Positions 17,744 to 27,514 are shown, numbered from the stretch's first letter. The stretch: DNA of 64,000 nt from Nocardia wallacei (GCF_014466955.1 NZ_AP023396.1:1798001-1862000), one strand, 5' to 3'. The notes: generated by a model from the sequence alone, not told the origin. A program made the numbers and translations.

Positions 17744-18454
17744 GTGCACACATCCCATGCACTGGAATCGACAAGGACCGCGCCGATGACCGAACACACC
17801 CCAGTCCGCCGCCGTCGCCACACCGGCTCGTCCGGCTCGCGCCGCGCTCCGGCGGCCGAGGTTCCCTCAACCATCTGGGCCTCCGGAACCGACCCGATCG
17901 ACCCCACCGACCAATGGCCGACGCCGATCGTCTCCCGCGCCGTCACCGAGTTCTCCCGCCCCGGAGACCAAGTGCTGCTGGCGCCCCCGGCCTCAACCGC
18001 CCCCGACACACCCTTCCCGACGCCGGACACTGCCGACGTGCTCGCCGTGATCGACAGCCTCGGCCGCGACAGCCTGATCGAACGCCCCGATGCTCACCAA
18101 CATCGGCCACCGCACGAAGGAGCTGTTGCCCTCGTCCTGGCCAGCCTGCTCGCTCCCGAGGCCACATCACCTTCGGCAGTCGACGAGATCGTCGCGCTCG
18201 CCGCAACCCGGTTGAACCCCGGCGGCGTGCTTGTCGTGTTCACCCGCTGCACGCACACCCGCGACGGTGTCCTGCTCGATCCGACCGGCTGGACAGTAGC
18301 CGCCGGTCAGGCCGCCGACCTGCTGTTCCTTCAGCACATCGTCGCCGTCCCGATCGCGGGCGACACCGTCGCGGCACCCGGACTCGACAACACCGGGCAC
18401 GCCCGCACGCACAGCATCGTGCATACCGATATCACCGTTCTTTTGCGCCCCTGA
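17744..18454 (+). CDS. Small methyltransferase-fold protein preceding a DNA methyltransferase
   Basis: 236 residues. The GTG at 17744 has GAGGAG eight bases upstream; an ATG at 17786 is less well placed. After a basic, disordered N-terminus the protein resembles the C-terminal half of Rossmann methyltransferases: ADVLAVIDSLGRDSL, a helix ending in ALAATRLNPGGVLVVFTRC, and DITVLLRP at the end. A clear SAM-binding glycine loop is missing, so it may be a degenerate partner or specificity subunit. It precedes the DNA methyltransferase in the same direction, 104 bases away. Function is inferred from that pairing. Confidence 0.55.
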   Translation: MHTSHALESTRTAPMTEHTPVRRRRHTGSSGSRRAPAAEVPSTIWASGTDPIDPTDQWPTPIVSRAVTEFSRPGDQVLLAPPASTAPDTPFPTPDTADVLAVIDSLGRDSLIERPDAHQHRPPHEGAVALVLASLLAPEATSPSAVDEIVALAATRLNPGGVLVVFTRCTHTRDGVLLDPTGWTVAAGQAADLLFLQHIVAVPIAGDTVAAPGLDNTGHARTHSIVHTDITVLLRP

Positions 18455-18558
18455 TCGCCGCAGTGGCCCTGCCGTACTGGGCCCCGCCGTACGACGCTGG
18501 GCACACGATGGCGGCATGTAGCTCCTGACCACCGAATCTCGAATCGAGGCACCTTTCG

Positions 18559-19512
18559 ATGACCGCAACCCACAAAACGGAGAACAACATCGCCGCGGTA
18601 TCGGTATGGCCGACCGCGCAGGCCGCGCCCGCTACTCAACGCACCGGCCGCTACCACCCCGACAGCGTCAAACACCCCGCGAAAATGCTGCCCGCCATCG
18701 CCGCCCACGCCATCGAGGCATACACCCACCCCGGGGACCTGGTCCTGGACCCGATGTGCGGCATCGGCACCACCCTCGTCGAGGCCCTGCACCGAGGCCG
18801 CCGCGCCATCGGCGTCGAATACGAAACCCGATGGGCCGACCTCGCCCGCACCAACATCGACCTCGCCTACGGTGCCGGCATCGACCTCGACGCTGCCGTC
18901 TACCAAGGCGACGCCCGAAAACTTCCAACTCTGCTTCCTGCCGACCTGCGCGGCCAGGTCGACCTCGTCATCACCTCACCCCCATACGGCGACTCCACCC
19001 ACGGTCACGTCCGAGTCAAGCCCGGCGAAGGCGTCCGCAAGTACGACCACCGCTACGGAGCCGTCCTCGACCGCGGCAACCTCGCCAACGTCGGCATCGG
19101 CCGGCTCCTGACCGGATTCACCAGAATCCTCACCGGCGTCGCCGACTACCTCAAACCCGGCGGACACGTCGTCATCACCGCTCGCCCCTGGCGACAGCAC
19201 GCCGAACTCATCGACCTACCCACCCACATCACCACCTGCGGCACCCTTGCCGGACTCACCCCCGTCGAACGCTGCGTCGCACTCCTCGGCCGCCTCGCCG
19301 ACGACGACATCATCGCCCGAAGCAGCTTCTTCCAGCGCGACTTCATCGTCAAGAACCGCCGCGGAGGGCTTCCCGTTCACCTGATCGCACACGAGGACGT
19401 CATTGTGCTCGAGCGCAGGGACGTGCCAGATTCGTTGCAGCTCAAGCAAACTCATCCAAACCGGAGTTTGGTGTCGACGGCTGCCTGGGTCGACCGCAAA
19501 TGGGCGGCATGA
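18559..19512 (+). CDS. DNA methyltransferase (N4-cytosine/N6-adenine class)
   Basis: 317 residues. The SAM-binding motif I is DPMCGIGTT at about residue 64, followed by AIGVEYETRWADLARTN. The catalytic motif IV is TSPPYG at about residue 138. FxNxP-type and later motifs are blurred, but PGGHVVITARPW fits the family. Such enzymes methylate exocyclic amino groups in DNA. No restriction endonuclease was recognised next to it unless the small downstream protein (19642-20118) is one. On a mobile element an orphan methyltransferase usually protects against host restriction. A strong hairpin follows the stop. Confidence 0.85.
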   Translation: MTATHKTENNIAAVSVWPTAQAAPATQRTGRYHPDSVKHPAKMLPAIAAHAIEAYTHPGDLVLDPMCGIGTTLVEALHRGRRAIGVEYETRWADLARTNIDLAYGAGIDLDAAVYQGDARKLPTLLPADLRGQVDLVITSPPYGDSTHGHVRVKPGEGVRKYDHRYGAVLDRGNLANVGIGRLLTGFTRILTGVADYLKPGGHVVITARPWRQHAELIDLPTHITTCGTLAGLTPVERCVALLGRLADDDIIARSSFFQRDFIVKNRRGGLPVHLIAHEDVIVLERRDVPDSLQLKQTHPNRSLVSTAAWVDRKWAA

Positions 19513-19531
19513 ACTACGAGAATAGCCACGC

Positions 19532-19565
19532 GGGAGAACCGGGTTCGCCGGAACCCGGTTCTCCC
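19532..19565 (+). terminator. Hairpin terminator, 15-bp perfect stem
   Basis: GGGAGAACCGGGTTC (19532-19546) and GAACCCGGTTCTCCC (19551-19565) with a 4-nt loop, 20 bases after the methyltransferase stop. Confidence 0.8.
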
Positions 19566-19641
19566 TGCCTCCGGAAGCAGGTCTCGCGAGGCCGTGGCCG
19601 TGCCGGAATGGACATCGCCGCCGCGTTCTAGGATCAAGCCA

Positions 19642-20118
19642 GTGGGGAACGTTGTAGAAACCGCTGAGCTGGCCTCGTCATTGACAAGATGGCTCTCCGA
19701 AGTCCGGGTCACCGGCCTGTCCGCGCGGGAAGCGACAGCGTTGATCACCCAACACACGGTCCGGTGGGGGCACGCCAACGGTTGGACGGTCGACCTCGAG
19801 CGAGAGGCATTGATCGCCAGGCGTACCGGACGGCGGATGTACCACGGCCATTTGGACGTCTTCTGCTGGCGCGACGACCATTTGCCGTGCATCGCCATCG
19901 AGATCGACCGCTCGAACAAGCGATGGTCGGTGGAGAAGCTGCTCGCCGAGGCCGACACCGGCAACATCGCACTCTGGGGGCGCTGGTACGGCACGACACG
20001 AATCGCCGTGCCGGACACCGTCGGCCTCGTCGACATCAGCGCTACGGCAGGGTTCGAACGCCCCAGAAAGGAAGCCCGCCGGAGGGAACGGCGAGCGCCC
20101 GGCGCACCCGGCGCATGA
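19642..20118 (+). CDS. Hypothetical protein, possible PD-(D/E)xK-type nuclease
   Basis: About 158 residues from the GTG at 19642, which has AGGA at a suitable distance; an in-frame ATG at 19594 would add 16 residues but lies near the terminator. The core reads MYHGHLDVFCWRDDHLPCIAIEIDRSNKRWSVEKLL, with Asp, then Glu-Ile-Asp on a second strand and a Lys-containing helix. That is the layout of PD-(D/E)xK nucleases. The C-terminus is basic. Following a DNA methyltransferase, a nuclease role is plausible, but the fold assignment is tentative. Confidence 0.5.
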   Translation: MGNVVETAELASSLTRWLSEVRVTGLSAREATALITQHTVRWGHANGWTVDLEREALIARRTGRRMYHGHLDVFCWRDDHLPCIAIEIDRSNKRWSVEKLLAEADTGNIALWGRWYGTTRIAVPDTVGLVDISATAGFERPRKEARRRERRAPGAPGA

Positions 20119-20252
20119 CCACCCTGCCGCGTCAACCGGCCATCTGTCCAGGCTGGTGTACCGGCAGGCCCGGGTTGGTGAACCGGAGGCGGGGAGCACC
20201 GAAAGGGCAGGGCATTCCGAGGTGTCGCAGGGCGTGATTATGCTCGCGCGAC

Positions 20253-20827
20253 ATGGAGCCCGCCACCGCAGCCATCGCTGATCTTGTTGCCGCGATCACG
20301 CCTATCGACGAGGTTGAACAGCAACACATCGAGCAGACACTGGCCTGGCTCGCCCAAACCAATGACATCTTCCGCCGAGTTCCACCAGCGACTCCACCGC
20401 AGCACTTGGTCGCGTACGTGGTCTTGGTCGACCCCACCGAGCGCGGCATCTACCTCGGTAGACACCGCAAATCCGGTCTCGAACTCCCGATGGGCGGGCA
20501 CCTGGCTCCCGGCGAAGACCCATGCACTACGGCGCGGCGGGAAGCACGCGAGGAACTCGGGTTCGACCCGAGATTCGATGTCGTTGGGGATAAGCCCCTG
20601 TTCCTGACAGTGACTCCCACCGTCGGCCCCACCGCTGGCCATGTTGATATCTCTCTGTGGCATGTCGCTCGGGGTGACCGGGCCCAGCACTACGACCTCG
20701 ATCCCGCCGAGTTCGACGGGGGCCGCTGGTGGGACCTCGACCCCACGGCCTGCCGAGCACCGATCCCCACCTCCCACGCTTCATCCGCAAGCTCGACACC
20801 GTCCTCCAACCCGCTGCCGCTCGATGA
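20253..20827 (+). pseudogene. NUDIX hydrolase gene with a 1-base frameshift near the 3' end
   Basis: Starts at 20253 (MEPATAAIADLV). The Nudix box is complete (GGHLAPGEDPCTTARREAREELGF, residues about 78-101), so the catalytic part that hydrolyses nucleoside-diphosphate-linked compounds is intact. After WWDLDPT the frame drifts into a Ser/Thr/Pro-rich tail ending at 20852. In the next frame, from 20759, the expected family ending TDPHLPRFIRKLDTVLQPAAAR appears and stops at 20825-20827, giving a perfect ATGA overlap with the kinase gene. So one base is missing near 20757. It is either a real mutation or a sequence error. The enzyme could still be active with the altered tail. Confidence 0.7.
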
Positions 20828-21333
20828 CTACGCTGGTCGTCATCCGCGGTAATTCCGCGTCGGGCAAATCGACCGTCGCCGCCGGCCTCCAACGTCGCTT
20901 CGAGCACGGCCACTGCGCGGTCATCGGTCAGGATGTAGTGCGACGGCAGATTGTCCGTGAGCGCGACGAGCCCGGCGGGTGGAATATCGAGCTGATCGAA
21001 CATATCGCGACACTGTGCCTGGCCCGTGGGATGGTGACGATCGTGGAAGGCATCCTCGACGCCGATCGCTACGGGGCGATGCTGCACCGTCTCGCCGACA
21101 CCGCCGGCTGTGCACTCCACTACGGCTTCGACCTCACCTTCGACGAAACTCTCGCTCGCCATGCCGGCCGGCCGCAGGCCGCAACGATTCCTCCTGACCA
21201 GATGGCCGAGTGGTATCACGGTTGGCAACCCCTGTCCTACGTTGAGGAGGTCCGCATCGACTCCAGCTGGAGCCGCGACTCCATTATCGAGCGGATTCAC
21301 ACCGACATCCTCGCCACCGACCGACTCCGCTGA
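20824..21333 (+). CDS. P-loop kinase (AAA-33/zeta-toxin-like)
   Basis: 169 residues from the ATG at 20824. Walker A is GNSASGKST at residues 9-17, followed by the lid and base segments seen in small cytosolic kinases (IGQDVVRRQIVRERDEPG, TIVEGILDADRY, FDETLARHAGRP). The family phosphorylates small substrates such as sugars, nucleosides or aminoglycosides; the substrate cannot be read. Its start overlaps the frame-corrected stop of the NUDIX gene by four bases, a pairing frequent in actinobacteria. A hairpin follows the stop. Confidence 0.75.
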   Translation: MTTLVVIRGNSASGKSTVAAGLQRRFEHGHCAVIGQDVVRRQIVRERDEPGGWNIELIEHIATLCLARGMVTIVEGILDADRYGAMLHRLADTAGCALHYGFDLTFDETLARHAGRPQAATIPPDQMAEWYHGWQPLSYVEEVRIDSSWSRDSIIERIHTDILATDRLR

Positions 21334-21350
21334 CGGTCAAATGAGGCGCG

Positions 21351-21373
21351 GCAGGCAATATTGGATTGCCTGC
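21351..21373 (+). terminator. Hairpin terminator after the kinase gene
   Basis: GCAGGCAAT (21351-21359) and ATTGCCTGC (21365-21373) around a 5-nt loop, 17 bases past the kinase stop. No T-run follows. Confidence 0.55.
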
Positions 21374-21402
21374 TGGCGCAGTGAGTCCTGATCGTTCTGT
21401 AC

Positions 21403-21675
21403 ATGATCGTGCGCCGCCTGACCGCCGACGGCTGGCAGACAGCCCGAACAGTGCGCCTCGACGCACTCGCTGGTAGCCCCGCAGGCACCTTCTCCACCAC
21501 CTACGAGCAGGCACTGGCTTGGAGCGTCGACCAGTGGAAGCGCTGGACCCGGACTCGGGCGATGTTCGTCGCTGAGGAGCACGACACAGTGCTCGGATCC
21601 GCCGCCGTGCGCGTTGCAGGAAACGGACGAAAAAGTTGTCCGCGCCGCGCATCTCGAATTGGCCGAGGGCGATAG
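21403..21675 (+). pseudogene. GNAT acetyltransferase remnant, N-terminal part
   Basis: MIVRRLTADGWQTARTVRLDAL and AMFVAEEHDTVLGSAAVRVAG are the first strands of a GNAT fold. The homology stops at about residue 72, near 21620, where the frame turns into a basic shadow. The acetyl-CoA loop is absent. The remnant abuts, out of frame, the body of a second GNAT gene, so two acetyltransferase genes seem to have been joined by a deletion. Confidence 0.55.
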
Positions 21676-22048
21676 CTTTCCGTTTGCATTGGGTCTTGAA
21701 CCCGATATGAGCTGGGCGGACTATCTCCGCGCCCGGGAGGAACAGCGGCAGGGTGCCAATCTGCCGGATGGCATCGTGGCCTCCACATATCTGCTCGCAA
21801 CTGTTGACGGCCAAGTAGTCGGTCGAACCTCGATCAGACACACCCTCAACGAGGGCCTACGTCGACGAGGCGGGCACATCGGGTATGCCGTGCTGCCCCA
21901 GTACAGGCGGCGTGGGTACGGTGGCGCCATTCTCCGCCGCAGTATCGTCGTTGCCCGGTCGATCGGTATCGACCGGATACTGCTCACCTGCGACGATTCG
22001 AATCTCGGATCGCGACGGATCTTCTCTGAACTGTCTGGGCTTCATTGA
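21614..22048 (+). pseudogene. GNAT acetyltransferase missing both ends
   Basis: The frame carries a GNAT body: VVRAAHLELAEGDSFPFALG, then SWADYLRAREEQ, VVGRTSIRHTLNEGL, the acetyl-CoA loop QYRRRGYGGAILRRS and CDDSNLGSRRI. The natural start is lost into the preceding remnant. It ends early at FSELSGLH, about 35-45 residues short of the usual C-terminus. The break at about 22040 coincides with the start of the AT-richer DUF4238 region, so insertion of that DNA may have cut it. Probably inactive. Confidence 0.6.
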
Positions 22049-22103
22049 CTGCCAGAGTTCGTCGCACTGCCGAATTGAGTCGCTCGCGGCTGCGCGACCT
22101 ACA

Positions 22104-23219
22104 ATGCAGACTGTGACTACCGTCAATCGTTGGCTAACCGACGTCGAGATCGAAAAATCCAAGGAAGAGACTCGTAAAAACGCCCAAACCACATTCCGAC
22201 ACCACTACGTGCCAAGAATGTATCTCAAGCGGTGGACTACCGACGGTAGCGGGGAAATTCAGGTCACAAACGTTGACACCAAAGAATCAAATTGCGTACC
22301 CATAGAATCGACAGCCGTCGAGGATAACTTCTATCAAATATCGGCACCCGACATCGATGCCGACGCAAATCCAGACATGTGGTTCGAGACCCACATGGGA
22401 CGCATAGAGGGCCGGGCCGCGAACTGGCTTCGCGCGCTCGACGGTCAGCCCGATGGGAGGATCAAGGATAAAAACCTAATCTCCAACCTAGCCGTATACA
22501 TCAGCCTACAAAGCCAGCGCACCCAGCGTGGGCGACAGACCGACGTGGGCATCGACGCAGCAGTGAACCGTTACGGAGCCAGCCATATTCTGAACATTAC
22601 CGGCCTGCTTCCGATCTTATGTCGCGAGTACGGCATTGAGTACTCAGAAGCGAGACACCAGGCTATCGTGAATCAGATACTCGCCAAGCGGGCCGTCAGC
22701 AGCGAAACCAAGCCCAAGGCAATCGATGCAGCCATCGGCGCCTGGAAGAACGTTCTCGCCCCGCTGATTGAAAACGATCGAGACTACTGGCTGGCAAGCT
22801 CCACAGGCGATCTATTGACCTGCGATGAACCCGTACTCGGAATTCCAACGAAGCGAAACACTCGCCAGTTTCCGGTCTCGATAAGAAATTCTGAAATAAT
22901 TGTATTTCCGATCAGTCCTAATCGACTCCTAATTCTGAGCCGGAAGAATGTGAAGATCAAGCCCCCGTTCGAACTATCTTCGACTGAGGCAAAGTTTCTA
23001 AATCGCGAATTCTGCTACAACTGCAATCGGCTGGTTTTCGAAAAAAGCGGAACCTCGATCGCATCGCAGATTCAGATCCCCAACTACCCAGAGAAGCAGG
23101 ACTGGTCAAGTAGCATCACCTCCGCTCCGGAGTTCGCTCGCGCCGTTCTCCTGCCGACCCGATGGACCGACGCGCCCCATTCGCCGCAGTGGCCCTTATC
23201 TCGATGGACCACTGACTAG
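22104..23219 (+). CDS. DUF4238 domain protein in AT-richer DNA
   Basis: 371 residues from the ATG at 22104 (a GTG three codons later is possible). Residues 30-45 contain the DUF4238 hallmark FRHHYVPRMYLKRW, followed by family motifs NLAVYISLQSQRTQ, DYWLASSTGDLLTCDEPVL and FPISPNRLLIL. The family is widespread on mobile elements and its biochemistry is unknown; nuclease or defence roles have been suggested. Base composition and codon use are clearly less GC-rich than either neighbour, with many AAA, AAT and ATA codons, so it was acquired separately. The IS5-type element begins at the base after its TAG stop without changing the protein. Confidence 0.75.
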   Translation: MQTVTTVNRWLTDVEIEKSKEETRKNAQTTFRHHYVPRMYLKRWTTDGSGEIQVTNVDTKESNCVPIESTAVEDNFYQISAPDIDADANPDMWFETHMGRIEGRAANWLRALDGQPDGRIKDKNLISNLAVYISLQSQRTQRGRQTDVGIDAAVNRYGASHILNITGLLPILCREYGIEYSEARHQAIVNQILAKRAVSSETKPKAIDAAIGAWKNVLAPLIENDRDYWLASSTGDLLTCDEPVLGIPTKRNTRQFPVSIRNSEIIVFPISPNRLLILSRKNVKIKPPFELSSTEAKFLNREFCYNCNRLVFEKSGTSIASQIQIPNYPEKQDWSSSITSAPEFARAVLLPTRWTDAPHSPQWPLSRWTTD

Positions 23220-24264
23220 GCCGCGTTTCATAAGCCCGATGGTGTGGGGACGGAACCCGTTGTCCGGGTTGAGAAGTTGGTGATATGGCGAGGTCTCCGG
23301 TAGTTGGTTGAACGACCAAGCACAACCGGAAACCAACCGGAGACCTCGTGAACAGCGTAACGGCAACGTGCCGTGCGGATCTGACCGATGCTCAGTGGGC
23401 GAAACTGGAACCGCTACTACCTGCTGGTATGAAGCCGGGCCGGCCACCGCGGTGGTCGAAACGACAGTTGATCGACGGGATCCGGTGGCGGATCCGGACC
23501 GGCAGTCCGTGGCGTGATATTCCGAGCGTGTATGGGCCGTGGCAGACGGTGTATGGGTTGTTCCGCCGCTGGCAGCGTGACGGCACGTGGGAATCGGTGC
23601 TGACCGCACTGCAAGCCCACGCCGATGCGGGCGGTGAGATCGAGTGGACGGTGAGCGTGGACTCCACGATCGCCCGCGCGCACCAGCATGCGGCGGGTGC
23701 GCGCCGCGACTTCGCCGGCCAGGTCGAGGCGGCGGGTGGTTTCGACGACGAACCCGCTGACCACGGGCTGGGACGGTCGCGGGGCGGGTTCACCACGAAG
23801 CTGCACCTGGCCGCCGACCAGGGGCAGCGGCCGCTGGCGCTGGTGGTCACGCCTGGTCAGTGGGCTGATTGCCCACAGTTCACGACGGTGCTCGGCGATA
23901 TACGGGTGCCGCGGCTCTCGGTCGGTGGTACCCGGTCGCGGCCGGATCGGGTCCTGGCCGACAAAGCCTATTCTTCGGCGGCCAACCGTGCTTACCTGCG
24001 GAAACGCGGGATCAAGGCAACCATCCCGATCAAGGCGGACCAGGCAGCGCATCGTGTGGCCAAGGGCAACGCCGGTGGCCGGCCGCCGGCGTTCGACCCT
24101 GGTCTCTACAAACTCCGGCACGCCGTGGAATGCACGATCAGCCGCCTCAAACAGCACCGCGCTGTCGCCACCCGCTACGACAAACTCGCTGTCCGTTACC
24201 TGGCCACGGTCCGCGTCGCCGCAATCAACCTGTGGTTATCCGGCCAAGGCTTATGAAACGCGGC
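23220..24264 (+). mobile_element. IS5-family insertion sequence, complete, with 4-bp target duplication
   Basis: 1045 bp bounded by 17-bp perfect inverted repeats, GCCGCGTTTCATAAGCC at 23220-23236 and its complement at 24248-24264. CTAG is duplicated at 23216-23219 and 24265-24268, matching the YTAR target preference of the IS5 group. CTAG is itself a palindrome, so the ends could be read one to four bases wider. One transposase gene fills the element. Intact ends and gene indicate a recent insertion. Confidence 0.9.
23348..24256 (+). CDS. IS5-family DDE transposase
   Basis: 302 residues, the normal length. The start is the GTG at 23348 with GGAG upstream. The N-terminal DUF4096-type segment reads [31 protein letters not shown] and [14 protein letters not shown]. 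The catalytic triad is visible: Asp in [13 protein letters not shown], Asp in VLADKAYSS, Glu in [21 protein letters not shown]. The reading frame is uninterrupted, so the protein should be active. It inserts DNA by cut and paste between the 17-bp repeats of its own element. Confidence 0.92.
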   Translation: MNSVTATCRADLTDAQWAKLEPLLPAGMKPGRPPRWSKRQLIDGIRWRIRTGSPWRDIPSVYGPWQTVYGLFRRWQRDGTWESVLTALQAHADAGGEIEWTVSVDSTIARAHQHAAGARRDFAGQVEAAGGFDDEPADHGLGRSRGGFTTKLHLAADQGQRPLALVVTPGQWADCPQFTTVLGDIRVPRLSVGGTRSRPDRVLADKAYSSAANRAYLRKRGIKATIPIKADQAAHRVAKGNAGGRPPAFDPGLYKLRHAVECTISRLKQHRAVATRYDKLAVRYLATVRVAAINLWLSGQGL

Positions 24265-24331
24265 CTAGGAGCACGATGCGGACACCCTGGCCACCGGAGT
24301 CGGCGGCGCTACCACCTATCGATCCCCTAAA

Positions 24332-24369
24332 GGGGTAGCCGTAGCATCCGCCGAAAATCAGGCGGATAT
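24332..24369 (+). repeat. Putative left terminal inverted repeat of the Tn3-family element
   Basis: Begins GGGGTAGCCGTAGCATCCGC, the GGGG start and about 38-bp length being typical of Tn3-family ends. It contains a short internal hairpin (ATCCGCC and GGCGGAT around GAAAATCA). It lies 110 bases before the transposase start. No matching right end was found in the window. Confidence 0.55.
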
Positions 24370-24479
24370 GGCGTAGCCGCCTGGTAGGCATCGGGTTTCG
24401 GGTTCGGCATGCGCTGTCGGCTGGTTGGTGCTTGGCTGCCGGTGTTGGTGTTGGTCGGCGCTGGTGGAGGCTGGGGTTC

Positions 24480-27400
24480 GTGGCGACGCGGATGTTCGCG
24501 GACGAGGAGTTGGAACGTCTGCGGGGATTCCCGGAGATCAGCCGCGAGGAGCTGTTTCGATACTTCACGCTCACGTCGGCGGATCTGGCGTTCGTGGATC
24601 CGGGCCGCGGCAGGGGACCGGCCGAACGGCTGGGCTTGGCGATCGCGTTGTGTACGCTGCCGTGGCTGGGATTCGTGCCGGATCGGCTGGTCACGGCCCC
24701 ACCGGGGGCGGTGGCCCGCCTCGCCGAGCAGCTGCGGGTCGACCCGGTGGTGATCGGTGCCTATGGCAGGCGAGCCAAGACCCGCACCGAGCATGTGCGC
24801 CTGGCCGCGCGGTACCTGGGATGGCGTGCGGCCGGTGCGCTGGAGTTCAAGGAGCTCGACGAGTTCCTGCTCGCGCGGGCGATGGAGCACGATTCCCCGA
24901 CTCTGTTGTTCCGGCTGGCGTGTGAGTATCTGATCTCGGCGAAGGTGATCCGGCCGGGCCCTGTCACCGTGGTGGAGCGGGTCGCCCACGCCCGGCACCA
25001 GGCCCAGACCGAAACCTATGACCGGCTCGCTCACGAGTTCACTGCGGCGCGGTGTGCGGAGTTGGACGGCTTGCTGGTCACGGACGCGTCGCTGGGGATC
25101 TCGCGGTTGCGGTGGCTGTCGACCGGGCCGGTGGAGGCGTCGGCGGCTGCGGTCCGCGCCGAGGTCGACAAGCTGGGGTTTCTGCGGGGTTTGGGTGCTG
25201 ATCGGCTGGATCTGTCGGTGCTGCCCGCCGAGCGGCGCCGGTTCTTGGCCACGATGGGCCGGCGTCTGAGTCCGCAAGCCCTGGAGCGTCGGGATCCGCA
25301 GCGCCGGTATCCGATCCTGCTCACGGTGCTGGCCCAGTCGGGCACCGATGTGCTCGATGAGGTCGTGGTGTTGTTCGATCAGGCGATCTCGGCGAAGTTC
25401 GGTGCCGCCGAACGGAAGATGCAGCAGCAGCTGGCCGAGCGCGGCAAGACCGGCGAGGACCGCCAGGCGCTGCTGGACGATCTCTTGGAAATCGTCACCG
25501 ACCCGACGGTGGCTGATGAGGAGATCGGCGCGCTGATCCGCGGCGAGAAGATCGGGTGGGAGCGCCTGCGCGCGGCGATCGCCCAGGCCAAACCCAGGTT
25601 GCCGCGTGATCACGGGCATCTGGCAGCGCTGGATTCCTCCTACAACTACCTGCGCCAGTTCACCCCCGCAGTGCTTGAAGCGGTGCGCTTCGCCGGCGGC
25701 ACCGCCGCTACCGAGCTGCTGATCGCGGTGAACATGCTGCGCGAGCTGAACGCGACCGGGCGGCGCAAGGTCTTCGACGACGCCCCGACCGGGTTCGTGC
25801 CGACGAAATGGCGCGGCTACCTCGACGAGGCCCGAAAGACCGGTAGCGCCACCGCGTACCGGCACTACTGGGAATTGTGCGTACTGCTCGGACTGCGCGA
25901 CGGGCTGCGCAGCGGGGATGTGTTCGTGCCCGGCTCGCGCCGCTACGCCGACCCGGCCGCCTACCTGATCACCACTGGGCAGTGGGAACCGCAACGCGGC
26001 GAGTTCTGCCGCCTGGTCGGGCGATCCGCCGATCCGGGCGTCGCGCTGGCGGCCGTGGTCGCCGAACTGCACGATGCGGTCGGTGAGCTGGAGGCGGTGC
26101 TGGCCGGCGGGGACGGCCCGGTCAGGGTGGACGAGGGCGGGGATCTGGTGATCTCGCCGCTGAGCGCGGAAGATGTTCCCGCCGAGGCGATCGCGCTCAA
26201 GGCCGAGCTGACCGAGATGCTGCCGTTCGCGCCGATCGTTTCCTTGTTGATCGAGTTGGACAAGCGCACCGGCTACCTGGACTGCTTCACCCACGCCGGC
26301 GGCCAGGCCACCCGGACGCCGGAGCTCAAACGCAATCTGATCGCGGTACTGCTGGCGCACTCGACGAACCTGGGGTTGACCCGGATGGCGCAGGCGTGCG
26401 GGATCACCTACGACATCCTGGCCTGGACCGATGAGTGGTATGTGCGCGAGGAGACCCTGCGCGCGGCCAACCTCGTGTTGATCGGCTACCATCAGCGGCT
26501 GCCGCTGACCGCGGTGTTCGGTGCCGGAACGCTGTCGTCGAGCGATGGGCAGCGGTTCCCGACGCGTGGGAAATCAACCACGGCCAGGCCGTTGAGCCGG
26601 TATTTCGCCAGCGAGGGCCTGTCGACCTACACCCATGTCACCGATCAGCATGCCACCTACGGCACCAAGGTGATCGTGGCGACCAAACGTGAAGCCCATT
26701 ACGTGCTCGATGAGATCCTGGGCAATGCAGCGGATCTGCCGATCACCGAGCACGCCACCGACACCCACGGGGTCACCCTGGTCAACTTCGGGTTGTTCGA
26801 CCTGCTCGGGATGCAGCTCTCGCCGCGGATCCGGGATCTGGGCCGGATCACCCTGTACCGGCCGGGCCCGCGCGCGCAGGCCGAGGCCCGGTTCCCGCAC
26901 GCGGGCCCGCTGATGACCCGCAAAGCGAATCTCGGGTTTGATCGCCGAGCACTGGGACGATCTGCTCAGGTTGGCCGGATCGTTGAAGTTCGGGCACGCC
27001 ACCGCGTCGCTGCTGGTCGGCAAGCTCTCGGCGTCGGGGCGGCAGAACACTCTGGCCGCGGCGCTCAAGGAGTACGGGGCGCTGCGGCGCACCATCTACG
27101 CCGCGAGGTACCTCTCCGATCCGGACTATCGGCGCAAGATCTCGCGGCAGCTCAACAAGGGCGAGTCGCTGCACGCGCTGCGGCGCGACCTGCTCTATGC
27201 CCATAAGGGGATGATTCGGGCACGCCATCTCGAGGACCAGACCGAGCAAGCCTGGTGCCTGACCTTGGCGACCAACGCTGTGATCGCTTGGACCACGGAG
27301 TATTACGGGCTCGCTGTCGATCAGATGCGTCGGGCCGGGCAGCGTATCGATGACGAGGTCCTGGCCCACATCAGCCCGGCCCACAGTGCCAACATCAATT

Positions 27401-27495
27401 TCTTCGGCGCGATCGAGGTCGACATCGACGCCGAGCTGGCCCAGCTGGGCCCGACCGGGTACCGGCCGCTGCGGGTGCGTGACACCTTGTTCTGA
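24480..27495 (+). pseudogene. tnpA: Tn3-family transposase split by a frameshift before the catalytic Glu
   Basis: The GTG at 24480 has GGAGG at good spacing. The first frame covers the N-terminal DUF4158 region and most of the DDE domain, including Asp in SSSDGQRF and Asp in VTDQHATYGTKV. At about 26928-26938, after TRKANL, the frame is off by one base; the right continuation, LIAEHWDDLLRLAGSLKFG with the third catalytic acid Glu, lies in the next frame and runs to 27495 (NTLAAALKEYGALRRTIYAARYL). Removing one base restores a protein of about 1000 residues, the normal length. Without it the first product lacks the essential Glu and ends in a nonsense tail at 27206. Mutation or sequence error. 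Confidence 0.85.
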
Positions 27496-27514
27496 CTGCG
27501 CGGCCGATCTGTGG

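Noticed and set aside
18606..19631. 341-codon Arg/Pro-rich frame overlapping the DNA methyltransferase
   Set aside because: Extremely Arg/Pro-rich, no family motif; shadow of the methyltransferase gene on the same strand.
24492..24492. ATG at 24492 as transposase start
   Set aside because: The GTG at 24480 has a GGAGG at good spacing; the ATG has none. The difference is four residues and does not affect the call.
24327..26492. 721-codon minus-strand open frame opposite the Tn3 transposase
   Set aside because: Gln/Arg/Pro-rich shadow of tnpA, typical of high-GC third-position effects.
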